Assembly: GCF_014645515.1 (NCBI RefSeq)
Contig: NZ_BMLW01000018.1
Span: 65,346-99,232, forward strand
Direction of reading: 5' to 3'
Source of the DNA: Oceanobacillus neutriphilus
GTDB taxonomy: Bacteria; Bacillota; Bacilli; Bacillales; Amphibacillaceae
DNA: 33,887 bases
The notes under the pieces are model-generated. The model did not search any database. It saw only the letters and a list, made by a program, of their open reading frames with translations, and was not told the origin of the DNA. A program made the position numbers and the translations under genes. Below, one piece after another: positions 6,964 through 16,812 of this stretch; position 1 is the first letter of the stretch, and each line of letters starts with the position of its first letter.

Positions 6964-7173
6964 TTAACCCTCCTTGTTATTTTTCTTTTGTTTAGACAGC
7001 TCTGAATCTTTATCCATTTCTTCAATTTCTTTTTCTTTCAAAGTTTTTTCCAACTCTGTAATCTTAGCTTGCATCTCTGCTGAAACTGTTTCTAATTCTG
7101 CGATTCGTAGGGCTTTGTCTGCTACTTGACCTGCCAAAGAGTTGGCGATTGAATTTATGCGATTGTTTTCCAT
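6964..7173 (-). CDS. Small coiled-coil protein overlapping the tail endopeptidase 3' end (69 aa)
   Basis: Most of the 69 residues form a regular heptad pattern (ALRIAELETVSAEMQAKITE onward), ending in a Lys-rich tail. No family is recognised. The ribosome site GAGGAGAG lies eight bases before ATG. The first 110 bases overlap the 3' end of the upstream 906-codon gene in another frame. The overlapped end of that gene reads as low-complexity Ser/Arg/Asn sequence, so the constrained frame is this one. It may be a tail accessory factor, or a trimer-forming extension once fused to the tail protein. Confidence 0.6.
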   Translation of the reverse strand: MENNRINSIANSLAGQVADKALRIAELETVSAEMQAKITELEKTLKEKEIEEMDKDSELSKQKKNNKEG

Positions 7174-9784
7174 GTTCTATCTCTCCTCTTAATTTATTAT
7201 TCTCTTCATGCAATTCCTGCACTGATTTTGTTAGATACATAACAAGGTCATTTATTTTGATTTCTTTTCCGCTTGAAGATGAGATATCTGGACTGTTTTC
7301 AGCGATAACTCCAATTTGACGGCCAGCCTCTGGAGATTCAATCCAATCAAAATTAACAATATTCAATCCACAAACGACATCTAGTCCATTACCCTCATAT
7401 GGTTTAATATTAGTCTTTAGCTCTTCACTGGAAGAGGAATTAAATTCTCTTGCGACCATTGGGACCAATGTTCCACTCCTTACTCTGGTAGCTCTAACGT
7501 CAACATTACCTTGTATAAAGGTTGAACCATCCTCGTGAACAAGCCTACCTCCGCCGTCTAAAATGACTTCTCTAATTCTGATTGGCCGATAACTGCCTCC
7601 ATCGCCAAGCAAATTACTTGTCACTCTTAATTCTCCGCTAGATACGCCAATATAAAAGTTTGACCCGGACATATCGGTGTTCAGTTTAATGCTTCTAAAT
7701 GACCCTTCCGCAGCCTGCAAATCACGATAATTAGGGCTTCCGTTATTATAACCGGCCTTAGAAGTAATTCTTAGTCGGTCATTGACTAAAGCATAAGCAT
7801 TATCACTTGGAGCTTCTAAGCTACCTATAAATGCGTCAGCTTGAACATTTCCGCTATTTATATCTCCATTACCATTTGTGGCATAAATAATTGGTCTACC
7901 GGACGTAGACTTTTTAAAACGGAGACCACTACCATAATTGGCAGATGGAGAACCGTACTGAATCCAGCCATCTGATAAGCCTGCGCTATCATTGTCCTTA
8001 ACATTAAACCTAAAATGATTTAGACCATCCCTATTGCCATCCCTTGGTTGTAGCGTGACAGTTCCTCGACTGGCAAGTATTTTAACATCCCTGTCAGCAT
8101 CCAATATAATGTCTCTGTTTGCTGTCTTTATGGCAACGTGTCCTTGGTTAGAAAAGATGGTTAGACCTCTAATATTACCCGTATTCCATTGCGGGCCATT
8201 GTATTGATGGGAAAAGAACTCTATTACACCAGATCCGGAATTTTCTTGGTCAGGATTTTCATCTGCATACCCTTGTATGAAAGTAGAGATACCTTTGTCA
8301 GAGAAGTACAGACGTTTATTTTCTGCCTCATTATTCACACGGAAATAGCCTCGTCCTAACTGGAACTTAAGATCAGCATAGCTTGTTTCGCCAAACCAAG
8401 TACGGTAATACTGTCCCCGAGATTCGATATAATCTCCTTCAATAAATGTATAGGTGGTATCATTACCACCTACTACTCTAACAAGATTTGCATCTAATGT
8501 ACCCGTGGTTACATAATCAGCTACTATACCCAATTCAGCTGACATTGCAGTACCGTATGTTTTACCGCCATCGCGACTAAACCCAATCGCGTCACCAACA
8601 TAGCGTGTCATATAGTTTGGGTCGTCTCCATTCCAACCAACAACACCATTTGGCGTGTATTTAAATACACTGTTGTTATTGCCATTAATGATTTCTGATA
8701 TTTCCTTAACCCGTTGATCTAAGGCAGACAACGGAACTTGTTTTCTTCCGGTGATAATATCGTTTATATTTTTAACAGCTGTTTGCATATTGGATTGGTG
8801 ACGTTTAACCAGAGACTCTGTTCCAAAAGTCAGTTTGATATCAACTACATTTCCTCTCCAGTCTTTTGTTATAGTCTGATTAACTATTCTTACTTCATCA
8901 TTTAGTCCAATCCGTTCATCTATAATAAATACCCTATCACCTAATTGAGTTCGGGCGATAGGGTATCCTTGATTACGTAAATCATGTATATCGGCTGTAA
9001 CGCTTATTTTAAGAGAGTTATCAACTGTTTCTTTTAAAACATTGTATAGTTCGTCACTGTCTGTTCTCCTGCCGTCCTTTAGAGGAGGGGCGTGTTTCTT
9101 ACCTAAAATCTTCGCTAATGGTGAAGTATATTCTCTTTTTATTTTTGCCGTTTGCCATCCTCCATCTTCGCCATCATCGTAATCCCCATACCCTCGCATA
9201 TAAGTCCAATATTCTTCGGCATCATTCTCTTGAATAATGTTGGACGCATTTAAACGGTGGCGATACATAACAGACAAATCTCTCCCGGTTTGCCGCTCGA
9301 GATAAACGGTGCTGCCGGATATGCGAAACTCTGCACCATATCGGTTGAGGGCGCGTTTAAACGTTTCAAGCTTAGTTTCTCCTTCACCAAAACCCTCCCA
9401 TTGAACAGCCTGAAAAGCATCAACAAGAGCAAACGTAAAGCCAGTATCTTTAAAGATAAGGGTAAATGCTTGATTAGCAGTCATGTGGGAATCATGTCTT
9501 TCATAGATTCGATCATTATCTAAGGTATCAAAAAACAGTGGTATCCCTTTGATATCCACTGTCATTAGTTTTCCTTCTCCTTTTTTCTTGCAATAGACTA
9601 CCTTGTACTCTACATTGCTATTATCTACTATGGACCACATTTCTGCTATATTTTCAATGAAAGCTTTATTGACCTTTGTAGAAAGTATTTTTACTGATAT
9701 AGATTGATTTGCATTTAACTCTCCCTCAATAGTGTAAGTCGCTTGCAGCATATACTCATTGCCAGATAAATCTACAACGTGCAT
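7064..9784 (-). CDS. Tail-associated endopeptidase/tail tip protein with C-terminal S74 chaperone domain (906 aa)
   Basis: Residues 1 to about 350 match the prophage endopeptidase-tail (Tal) type: small beta modules, TLIFKDTGFTFALVDAFQ, and TYMRGYGDY. This forms the tail tip under Dit. The middle (about 400-790) is beta-rich with Gly-Asn repeats, as in host-contacting tail fibres. The end carries an intramolecular chaperone of the S74 family: SSSEELKTNI near residue 800, FDWIESPEAGRQIGVIAEN, then a helix VMYLTKSVQELHEENNKLRG. In that family a Ser/Lys pair cuts the chaperone off after trimerisation; a Ser and Lys are present here. The last 36 residues lie in the overlap with the next gene and look unconstrained. 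Confidence 0.85.
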   Translation of the reverse strand: MHVVDLSGNEYMLQATYTIEGELNANQSISVKILSTKVNKAFIENIAEMWSIVDNSNVEYKVVYCKKKGEGKLMTVDIKGIPLFFDTLDNDRIYERHDSHMTANQAFTLIFKDTGFTFALVDAFQAVQWEGFGEGETKLETFKRALNRYGAEFRISGSTVYLERQTGRDLSVMYRHRLNASNIIQENDAEEYWTYMRGYGDYDDGEDGGWQTAKIKREYTSPLAKILGKKHAPPLKDGRRTDSDELYNVLKETVDNSLKISVTADIHDLRNQGYPIARTQLGDRVFIIDERIGLNDEVRIVNQTITKDWRGNVVDIKLTFGTESLVKRHQSNMQTAVKNINDIITGRKQVPLSALDQRVKEISEIINGNNNSVFKYTPNGVVGWNGDDPNYMTRYVGDAIGFSRDGGKTYGTAMSAELGIVADYVTTGTLDANLVRVVGGNDTTYTFIEGDYIESRGQYYRTWFGETSYADLKFQLGRGYFRVNNEAENKRLYFSDKGISTFIQGYADENPDQENSGSGVIEFFSHQYNGPQWNTGNIRGLTIFSNQGHVAIKTANRDIILDADRDVKILASRGTVTLQPRDGNRDGLNHFRFNVKDNDSAGLSDGWIQYGSPSANYGSGLRFKKSTSGRPIIYATNGNGDINSGNVQADAFIGSLEAPSDNAYALVNDRLRITSKAGYNNGSPNYRDLQAAEGSFRSIKLNTDMSGSNFYIGVSSGELRVTSNLLGDGGSYRPIRIREVILDGGGRLVHEDGSTFIQGNVDVRATRVRSGTLVPMVAREFNSSSSEELKTNIKPYEGNGLDVVCGLNIVNFDWIESPEAGRQIGVIAENSPDISSSSGKEIKINDLVMYLTKSVQELHEENNKLRGEIEHGKQSHKFNRQLFGRSSSRQSPTNRRIRNSFSRDAS

Positions 9785-9822
9785 ATTATCATCACCCCCT
9801 AAACTTGATAATCACACATCTC

Positions 9823-10572
9823 TTAGACCCAAACTGAGAGATAGCAATATGCATTTTGGTTAGTTAAATCAAGAACAGCCCCATTGCTTACATAACATAT
9901 TTTAAGTGACAGTGTTCCATCCTGGTTAATCGTATGCCCTCCGCAAGTCGGTGCATATTTAAAATCAGTCGAACCTGTTACAAAAGGGATTGGGTTTAAT
10001 CTAAAATTATCTTGCAATGCTGTATCTATTTTTACAGATATCGTTCTTGGGTCAGACATCTCTGCTGATAAGATTCCAAACGCAGGAGAATTATAATGCA
10101 CAATAACGTCCCCAGTCGGAATTTTTCGGATAACACCCATAGCAATACATTCTGGTTTATTTGATAAATCCACTCTTTCTGTATTAATACGGATGTTTCT
10201 AAATTGAATTTCAGCATTTACTCCTGTATCTAATCCAAGAGATAATCGGCTGTACTGCCCGTTTTTATTTGCGGGAACTTTAAATGTATATGACTTCAAT
10301 TCCCATTCCGTGCTGGTCAGTAAATCGCTATACGTTTTTCGGTCAGCAAAATTGCTGTTATCCGATATATCTAAACCTATTCTTCCACTTTCTCCTACAG
10401 TATTTCTATATTCAAAATCTATTTTCACTTCTTGTTCGGGCTTCAGTGATAAAGGATATCTTAACCAGCTGTACCCAGATGACCCATCATTTTTGATTGT
10501 GATGGTATCTCCGTTAACATTATAATCCTTTGCGTCATTAAAACAATCTCTCGTTAAAGTGCCTACTATCAT
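9823..10572 (-). CDS. Tail-tip protein with jelly-roll, lectin-like N-terminal domain (249 aa)
   Basis: Residues 1-130 look like a carbohydrate-binding jelly roll (WLRYPLSLKPEQEVKIDFEY, WELKSYTFKVPANKNGQYSR, then EIQFRNIRINTE). The C-terminal part (from about 145) is a second beta domain with three Cys. No catalytic motif is visible. Its ATG overlaps the stop of the upstream GDPD gene (TAATG), so the two are translationally coupled and probably belong to one receptor-binding assembly. The exact role is inferred from position between the GDPD protein and the tail endopeptidase. Confidence 0.55.
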   Translation of the reverse strand: MIVGTLTRDCFNDAKDYNVNGDTITIKNDGSSGYSWLRYPLSLKPEQEVKIDFEYRNTVGESGRIGLDISDNSNFADRKTYSDLLTSTEWELKSYTFKVPANKNGQYSRLSLGLDTGVNAEIQFRNIRINTERVDLSNKPECIAMGVIRKIPTGDVIVHYNSPAFGILSAEMSDPRTISVKIDTALQDNFRLNPIPFVTGSTDFKYAPTCGGHTINQDGTLSLKICYVSNGAVLDLTNQNAYCYLSVWV

Positions 10573-11708
10573 TAATATTGCACCTCCGTAATATCATCTG
10601 TCATTAATTTGGTAAATCCTATACGCGCATAACGGGATACTTCTTGCTGGGAATAAATAATAGAGATAGCGTAGTCGATGTTGTTCCGTCTGGCTCTCAT
10701 TAAATTTGCTTCTGTAGCCGTCCCTTTGTTCGCTGAAAATGCACCTTTACCATCCTTAATTAATAATGGAAATGCCGCATCGACTTTTTCTTGATTCCCA
10801 CAAGATGCGCCGATAATCATTCTGGAAGATACTTGTCTAATGGTCTTAATGTTTTCTGCAAAATTATCCATTGGATCTAATTGCAAGATGCAGTTATGAT
10901 CAAATCCGTATTTCATCAACATAGTGACGATGTTTTTTAATTCGTCCGGTGTTTCAATCCCTTTCAAATCAACGTAGACACGCTTTGTACCTTGAATAGC
11001 TGACAAATAATCTTCCAAGGTCGGAATCTTAAGACCAGCAAAACGACTTGAAAAAGAGCTGCCGGCATCCAATCCGCGAATTTCGCTATATAATAAATCA
11101 GAAACATTCCCTGTACCGTTTGTTGTCCTATCAACTGAAGCATCATGCATAAGGATAGGCACTCTATCTTTTGTTAGCCTCACATCAAATTCAATAGCTG
11201 CCCCTGTTTCAGCGCTTTTTACACCAGAGTATATTGTATTTTCCGGGTACAGCCTTCCAAACCCTCGATGCGCAATAATTTCCGGTTCAAAGTTTGCGTT
11301 AACAACAGTAGCTTGGGTTTTGTCTACTTGCTCTGTCAAAGTATCAGCGACATTATTAATCGCGGAAGCATCAAAACTTTGTATCGGCTCCCATTTGCTT
11401 CCGTTAAAACGCCAAACAGTGCCCCCTTGACGTTTATCATCCGCATTGATTGGATAATCCGCAGAGTCATTCCTCGACATCACAGCATCGCCAGCAATGG
11501 GATTGGGGTATGTTGAATCGATGTCCTCGTAAACATCTACAAAATCCAGCCAATTTAGTTTAGCGCTGTCTATAATTTTTTTGATTGTTTCTTCAGTAAT
11601 TGTTCCCACTACACCGCCTATACCTTTATATAATTCTTCAAACATTCGATTATGTTCATTTCGGTTCTCTCTGTCCCATTTTGTTGATATCGGCTTAAAT
11701 CCCGCCAT
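10572..11708 (-). CDS. Tail-tip protein with glycerophosphodiester phosphodiesterase (GDPD) domain (378 aa)
   Basis: Residues 1-130 are a phage-like attachment region with a short helical start and a WRFNGSKWEP loop. From about 140 to the end is a GDPD TIM barrel with the expected catalytic set: IIAHRG (His147), PENT (156-159), EFDV (Glu173, Asp175) and MHD (His188). GDPD enzymes cleave glycerophosphodiesters; on a tail tip the natural substrate would be polyglycerol-phosphate teichoic acid. The ATG at 11708, seven bases after GGAGG, is preferred over that at 11714, which touches the ribosome site. The gene sits between dit and the lectin-like gene, where BppU-type baseplate genes are often found. 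Confidence 0.85.
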   Translation of the reverse strand: MAGFKPISTKWDRENRNEHNRMFEELYKGIGGVVGTITEETIKKIIDSAKLNWLDFVDVYEDIDSTYPNPIAGDAVMSRNDSADYPINADDKRQGGTVWRFNGSKWEPIQSFDASAINNVADTLTEQVDKTQATVVNANFEPEIIAHRGFGRLYPENTIYSGVKSAETGAAIEFDVRLTKDRVPILMHDASVDRTTNGTGNVSDLLYSEIRGLDAGSSFSSRFAGLKIPTLEDYLSAIQGTKRVYVDLKGIETPDELKNIVTMLMKYGFDHNCILQLDPMDNFAENIKTIRQVSSRMIIGASCGNQEKVDAAFPLLIKDGKGAFSANKGTATEANLMRARRNNIDYAISIIYSQQEVSRYARIGFTKLMTDDITEVQY

Positions 11709-11719
11709 ATTCATACCTC

Positions 11720-12562
11720 CTACTTATAATAAAAAGGAAAATCAAACTCTATTTTTGCTGATATAGCCCCAGTTATGTTGAACTTATTCCAACCTGGAGC
11801 AAGTTCAATAAATTCCTTGTTTGTGTTTCTTAAAAATTGTACCCAGTTTGATGTTATATTTGGGCCATCTAATACAATAACTTGGCCATTACTTACCGCT
11901 TGATTAATCCGAAAAATGTTATTTGTTGTTTCGTTTTTTAATTGAAAATATGATCCTGAACCTTCTACTTCGGATATGGTAATATTTAATTCCTGTTCAA
12001 ACGGATGTATGGGTACATTTCCAGCGTTAAACACTTTAAAGTTTTGACCGATTGCAACGTTATGCGTGTAAATAAGTGATTCATCGATTGCCTCAATACC
12101 CATGCCAAAACCCCATAATTCACTGTCTGCGCTTATACCAGCTTTTTGGATATCTTGAGTGGTTCCGATTGATTCGGCCACCCCTTTCAATCCAATAAAT
12201 CTGATTTCAAAATTACCAAATACATTGCGTTGCGGAACGCTGTACGCATCCTGCACCTTAACCAGCCATCGTTTACCTGGCTCTCTATGTTCAATCAAAT
12301 AAAAAGACTCCTCATTTCGGAAGATGTGAAATATCTCATCTCTCAAAAGCGAGAAGTCTTCTATATCGTAAGATGTTGCCCTGAAGTAAACGTTTATATC
12401 TCTCGGTCCGATAGAGCTGCCGTAATCAATAACACCTAAGCCACCTTCAGCTTCACCAAATTGATGGTTATAGGTAGGGGCTGAAATGATAAAATCCCTT
12501 GTCCTAATACCTGCATCATCTAGGTTGATTATTTCGCCGTTATGGCGTTGGATAATAGTCAT
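11720..12562 (-). CDS. Distal tail protein (Dit), siphovirus type (280 aa)
   Basis: The N-terminal half has the look of Dit proteins of Gram-positive siphoviruses: a start TIIQRHNGEIINL, GVIDYGSSIGPRDINVYF near residue 45, then HREPGKRWLVKVQD near 95 and FEIRFIGLKG near 125. This part forms the hexameric ring that joins the tail tube to the tip. The C-terminal part is a beta sandwich closing with WNKFNITG near 265. Its length is usual. AAGGAGGG precedes the ATG. It follows the tape-measure gene by 11 bases, the normal order. Confidence 0.85.
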   Translation of the reverse strand: MTIIQRHNGEIINLDDAGIRTRDFIISAPTYNHQFGEAEGGLGVIDYGSSIGPRDINVYFRATSYDIEDFSLLRDEIFHIFRNEESFYLIEHREPGKRWLVKVQDAYSVPQRNVFGNFEIRFIGLKGVAESIGTTQDIQKAGISADSELWGFGMGIEAIDESLIYTHNVAIGQNFKVFNAGNVPIHPFEQELNITISEVEGSGSYFQLKNETTNNIFRINQAVSNGQVIVLDGPNITSNWVQFLRNTNKEFIELAPGWNKFNITGAISAKIEFDFPFYYK

Positions 12563-12573
12563 ATCATCCCTCC

Positions 12574-15500
12574 TTAAAATACGCTTAATGAAGCATTAAT
12601 AGCGTTTATTTCATTGACTGCTTTTGTTAACTTTTCACTATCTAAATACAAGTTGGAGTCCTTATTCAACAATTTCCCTAAGATGTTATTCTGTTCTCTC
12701 AACAGACCTGCAACACTTCCATCTGGTTTATTTTCTGGGATGCGGATATTTCTCACAGCTTGTGCCATAGAATCAGCCCCGTTATAAGCCATCGCCGATG
12801 TACCTAATGCAACCTCAGGCGATACAGGCTTAATCATGCCTGCAGCTAAATCATCCATCGCTCTATATACTAATTTGGCGTTGTCTTCAATACCCACAGC
12901 AATACCGGCCGGCACCCATCGTCCAACATCGTCTTCCATTACTCGGGATGGCGAATGTATTTTTAGCGCTCGTTGCATAGTACTTGCAACACGACTTGCT
13001 ATACTGCTTGCTGTCGCCATAACACGTCCAGCGCCACCGTTAAGGCCAGCATTTAGTCCACTCATGGCATAGCCACCAATTGAGGACATCCGCCCAGAAA
13101 TACTACTAAACGGTGTTAACATGTTTGCAGATAATCTAGTCATAATAGCTACACTATTTGTCGCTCCAGATGATAGTTTATCCTGCATGGTACGCATGTT
13201 GCTGTTTGCTATTACTGATAAACGGGCAAGGCGTCTGTCCATATTACTAACACCTGTTTGAGCTGCGTCGCTCATGTCAGTCATACCTGTTCGAGTTCGG
13301 TTAAGCATGGCTGTAGCCATAGATATAATGGTATTGACTACGCTAGATTCTCCGTTAGAAATGCCGATAGCTAGCCCTTGTATGAAAAAGTCACCGTAAG
13401 ATCTTGTAATGGTTGATGGGCTGTGAATACCTAATTTTGAGCGAACATTGGTTAAAAGAGATTCTGACATAGATGTTCCGGCGGCACTAACATCATCTGA
13501 TCCTGCTGTTATCCCGGATGCTAAGCCAACTGATACATATCCACCATAGGTTTCAAATGTCGATTGATTTATCTCACTTGATATAGCCTTTTCAGGAGCT
13601 TTTCCGACTTCTCCGGATGCCCAAGCAACAGAATCCTTTCCATTGTTTATACTGCCCGATAATCTAGTAGGTACACTATTTCCAGCGCCTTCAATGTCTG
13701 AACTAGCAATTTCGGAAGTCATTGGATCAACAGCATCTCTTCCCAAAGTTCTTGATGCTGCTTCCACATACGGAGAACCTGAGTCCATACCAGATTTCAT
13801 GTCTACCGGAACCTCTTCACCTTTTGCAGAGAAATCATAATTCCCCAAGGCTATGTTTAATCCTGTATATGCCTTTTCGGCCATATTACTAACGGCTGTT
13901 TCAACTTCAGGAGTACCATCTTCAACTCCTTGTGCAGCATCCTCTGGTAATACTCCAAACAATTCATAAAAATTGGCCGCTTCAATAGCTTCTTGTGTTG
14001 TCATTGCTCCATCTTCAACCATGCTGATAAGGATATCGCCAACTTCGCTAAGACCATCCCCTAAGCTATCTTTCATTGCGGTTGCAGCAGTATTTCCACC
14101 TTCATCCATTAAACCAGCGAATTTTTCTAATTGCTCTTCGCTCATATCCGCAACAGTTTGAAGCTCTGCAGCAGAATCAATACCTAATGAATCTAACCAT
14201 TGCATAAAACCTTCATGACCATCTTTTGATGCCCATTCCATTAATTTTGCGTGGTTTTCTCCCCAAGCAGCAACCATTTCCTGATTGTGTTCAAGATTTT
14301 TTATCATTTCTTTGGCAGATACTTCGGACTCATCATTGATTTTTTCAAATGCATCTGTTGCAGCATCTTTCAGATCGGTGTATTTATCTTTCATTCTTTC
14401 AAAAGCATCTTGCTGTGCATCTGACAAAACACCATAAGATAAAATCATTGCTGCATTACCATCTTCTATGGCTTTTTTTACAGCATCCTGCGCAGCAGTC
14501 ATTTTTTCTGTAGTGGCTTGTTTTTCATCACCCAGATCTTCTAATTTTGCTCTTAATAACTCTTCTTGTTCAGTTAAATCTGCAGATGCATCTTTAGCTT
14601 CTTTTTTGGTTAAATTGTTATCTCCCTGTACTTCTTTTTGCTTATCCAATACATCATTTAATTGTTCTTCCACTTTATGCTGATCTTGCAAGATTTCCGT
14701 ATAACGTTCTTGAGCCGCTTGACCAGATTCTAAGTCACTCATTAAATCAATTCGTGCTTGGATTTGTTCTGACGATTCACTGAGACGGTCAGCCTCTTCG
14801 TTATACATAAGATTGAGGCCTTCAACAGAGCCATTTAATTGATCGACCGTGCTTTTTAACTTTTGTTTATCTTCTTCCGATTTATTTTCTTTGCTAGACA
14901 AATCATCTAAAGTTTTTAATAGGTCATTACTTGCACTTTGGTTAGCGCTTATATCACTTACTTGATCTTTATACGCTTGGGCATTGCTTTCCACAGATTG
15001 AGTCAGAGAATCGGTTTCATTGCCCATCTCTTCTATCTCACTTTTAAGCCGCTCTCCTTCTTCGGTTGAACGTTTGAACCATTTAACAATACCAATTGTT
15101 GCAGCAACCAAACCTCCAATCACAAGGCTGGCGATACCAATTGGTCCGGATAAGGCAGTCATAACAGTACTAAGACCTTTTGTAACTGCCATCCAAGCAA
15201 TTTTCGCAGCTTGTGCTAATTTAATTTTTCCGGTTAAAAGACCGATTGCTAATGTGCTTACTTTGACCATACCTAAGTTAGCTGCTTGAGCAACTGTGTT
15301 AGCTTTTGTTGCTGTAGTATCCGCAATTTTTGCAGCCATTTGCCCTTTGGTAGCTAAAGTCAATGCTTTTGTAGACAACATCGCTGTTGCCAACGCTGCA
15401 TTGGATGCATTTATGAATCCTGCAACTTTGTTTAAAATCATCATAGCAGCAAATGCAGAAGCTAAACCCAGAACAGCTGGAGTGAATGGTTTTATTGCTT

Positions 15501-16812
15501 CAACAGCCGTTCTTACTATTTCACCAAAAAATTTAAATACAGGGATAGATGCTTCAACTGCAGACTTCATTACATTAAATGCAGTATTAACCACTACTTT
15601 TAAACCATCGATGTTTTGAGCAATGTCCTTGCCGGTAACAGCGATAGTTAAATTATTGAATGCTTCAATGATTTTAGCTACACCGTTAGCGATAGCGTTT
15701 CGTAAGTTACCAAAGGATGTGGCAAGACCAAGACTGTTTTCTCTAGCTAATTCCGCCATGATTCCTGTGCCAGTACCTACTTCAATGAGTTTTTCGTTAA
15801 ACTCGTCCAGTGTTATACTTCCGTCTTGCAAAGCTTTATACAGATCGTCTTTGGCTGTCTTGCCAGTGTAACCAAAACTTTCGGCAAGTTTAACTAGCCC
15901 AACATCCATAGTTTCGGACAAAGTTGTCCAGGTATTTAAGTCAATACTGCCTCTTTGTAGTGCTTTGATATACTGCTCAGTGCCTCGTTTAGCCTGGTCA
16001 GCACTTGCTCCGGAACCGAGCAAAGCGTTGTTTAATGCAATAGCTGTGTCTGCTGCCTTGTCCATATCTCCGAAAGACGTGTACATACGTTGAGCATTAG
16101 CTGCAATATCATTTAATTTTGTCGGTAATCCGTCGATACCATCGGATAATTTAGCCATAGCCGCCTCAGAGTCCTCAGCTGAAACTCCGAGAGCTTGTAA
16201 GACCTTTGGGAAGGCGTTCAAGGTATCAAATCGGCCGATGGCTTGATCAACAGATGACACCATAGCATCAAATGCTTTAGATGCAATTGCCACTAATCCA
16301 ATAGATGCAGCAAATGTTTTAATAGAGCCAGATGCTTGATTTGTTTTGCCATCTACATCAGCCATTGCATCAGACGCATTACGAACAGACTCACTGGCCT
16401 GTGCGCTGCTATCAGCTACTCCATCCAGAGCACCATCAACACCCTGTAGCCCTTTGCTGGCGCTATCCCCACTGGAGCCTAAGCCCTCGATAGTATCACC
16501 AGCACCTTTAACAGATGATGCTGCTTGCGCTGAACTGTCAGCCACACCATCAATAGCTCCCTCAGCACCTTTTAAGCCTTGTCCAGCTTTTGAGCCGCTT
16601 TCGCCAAGTCCTTCAATAGAGTCACCTGCACCTTTTACACTGGTGCCAGCCTTGGCGCTTTTATCACTTAAACTGTCAAGCCCATCCTCTGCTGCTTTGA
16701 TACCTTTACCAGATTTATTACCGGATGCCTCTAGGTTATCCAACTGCTTTGCTGCTACATCTACCTGTTTTCCATCAACTTCAATGGATATTTTAATACT
16801 TCCATCTGCCAA
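12574..16812 (-). CDS. Tape measure protein (1412 aa)
   Basis: This is the longest gene, directly before dit, as expected for the ruler of tail length. At about 0.15 nm per residue it implies a tail near 210 nm (inference). Residues 38-150 hold about five Gly/Ala/Ser/Asp-rich units of 21-22 residues (such as VKGAGDSIEGLGESGSKAGQ). Residues about 195-360 match the TP901-type tape-measure core (FDTLNAFPKVLQALGVSAED). Apolar helices follow near 450 and 560 (PIGIASLVIGGLVAATIGIV). A charged coiled-coil region spans about 590-800. Two LxIHSPS motifs occur in the C-terminal third. The start is TTG: AGGAGGTGGACTAA precedes it, and it abuts the stop of the previous gene. Confidence 0.9.
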   Translation of the reverse strand: MADGSIKISIEVDGKQVDVAAKQLDNLEASGNKSGKGIKAAEDGLDSLSDKSAKAGTSVKGAGDSIEGLGESGSKAGQGLKGAEGAIDGVADSSAQAASSVKGAGDTIEGLGSSGDSASKGLQGVDGALDGVADSSAQASESVRNASDAMADVDGKTNQASGSIKTFAASIGLVAIASKAFDAMVSSVDQAIGRFDTLNAFPKVLQALGVSAEDSEAAMAKLSDGIDGLPTKLNDIAANAQRMYTSFGDMDKAADTAIALNNALLGSGASADQAKRGTEQYIKALQRGSIDLNTWTTLSETMDVGLVKLAESFGYTGKTAKDDLYKALQDGSITLDEFNEKLIEVGTGTGIMAELARENSLGLATSFGNLRNAIANGVAKIIEAFNNLTIAVTGKDIAQNIDGLKVVVNTAFNVMKSAVEASIPVFKFFGEIVRTAVEAIKPFTPAVLGLASAFAAMMILNKVAGFINASNAALATAMLSTKALTLATKGQMAAKIADTTATKANTVAQAANLGMVKVSTLAIGLLTGKIKLAQAAKIAWMAVTKGLSTVMTALSGPIGIASLVIGGLVAATIGIVKWFKRSTEEGERLKSEIEEMGNETDSLTQSVESNAQAYKDQVSDISANQSASNDLLKTLDDLSSKENKSEEDKQKLKSTVDQLNGSVEGLNLMYNEEADRLSESSEQIQARIDLMSDLESGQAAQERYTEILQDQHKVEEQLNDVLDKQKEVQGDNNLTKKEAKDASADLTEQEELLRAKLEDLGDEKQATTEKMTAAQDAVKKAIEDGNAAMILSYGVLSDAQQDAFERMKDKYTDLKDAATDAFEKINDESEVSAKEMIKNLEHNQEMVAAWGENHAKLMEWASKDGHEGFMQWLDSLGIDSAAELQTVADMSEEQLEKFAGLMDEGGNTAATAMKDSLGDGLSEVGDILISMVEDGAMTTQEAIEAANFYELFGVLPEDAAQGVEDGTPEVETAVSNMAEKAYTGLNIALGNYDFSAKGEEVPVDMKSGMDSGSPYVEAASRTLGRDAVDPMTSEIASSDIEGAGNSVPTRLSGSINNGKDSVAWASGEVGKAPEKAISSEINQSTFETYGGYVSVGLASGITAGSDDVSAAGTSMSESLLTNVRSKLGIHSPSTITRSYGDFFIQGLAIGISNGESSVVNTIISMATAMLNRTRTGMTDMSDAAQTGVSNMDRRLARLSVIANSNMRTMQDKLSSGATNSVAIMTRLSANMLTPFSSISGRMSSIGGYAMSGLNAGLNGGAGRVMATASSIASRVASTMQRALKIHSPSRVMEDDVGRWVPAGIAVGIEDNAKLVYRAMDDLAAGMIKPVSPEVALGTSAMAYNGADSMAQAVRNIRIPENKPDGSVAGLLREQNNILGKLLNKDSNLYLDSEKLTKAVNEINAINASLSVF
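16380..16701 (-). repeat. Tandem coding repeats in the tape-measure N-terminus
   Basis: Five degenerate units of about 64 bp encode alternating VKGAGDxIEGLG and GVADSSAQA segments. At a higher level they form a period of about 43 residues present two and a half times. The DNA differs between units, so selection acts on the protein pattern. Confidence 0.7.

Noticed and set aside
16380..16701. CRISPR-like spacing of repeats
   Set aside because: The units are degenerate coding repeats of about 64 bp with no unique spacers, inside the tape-measure gene.
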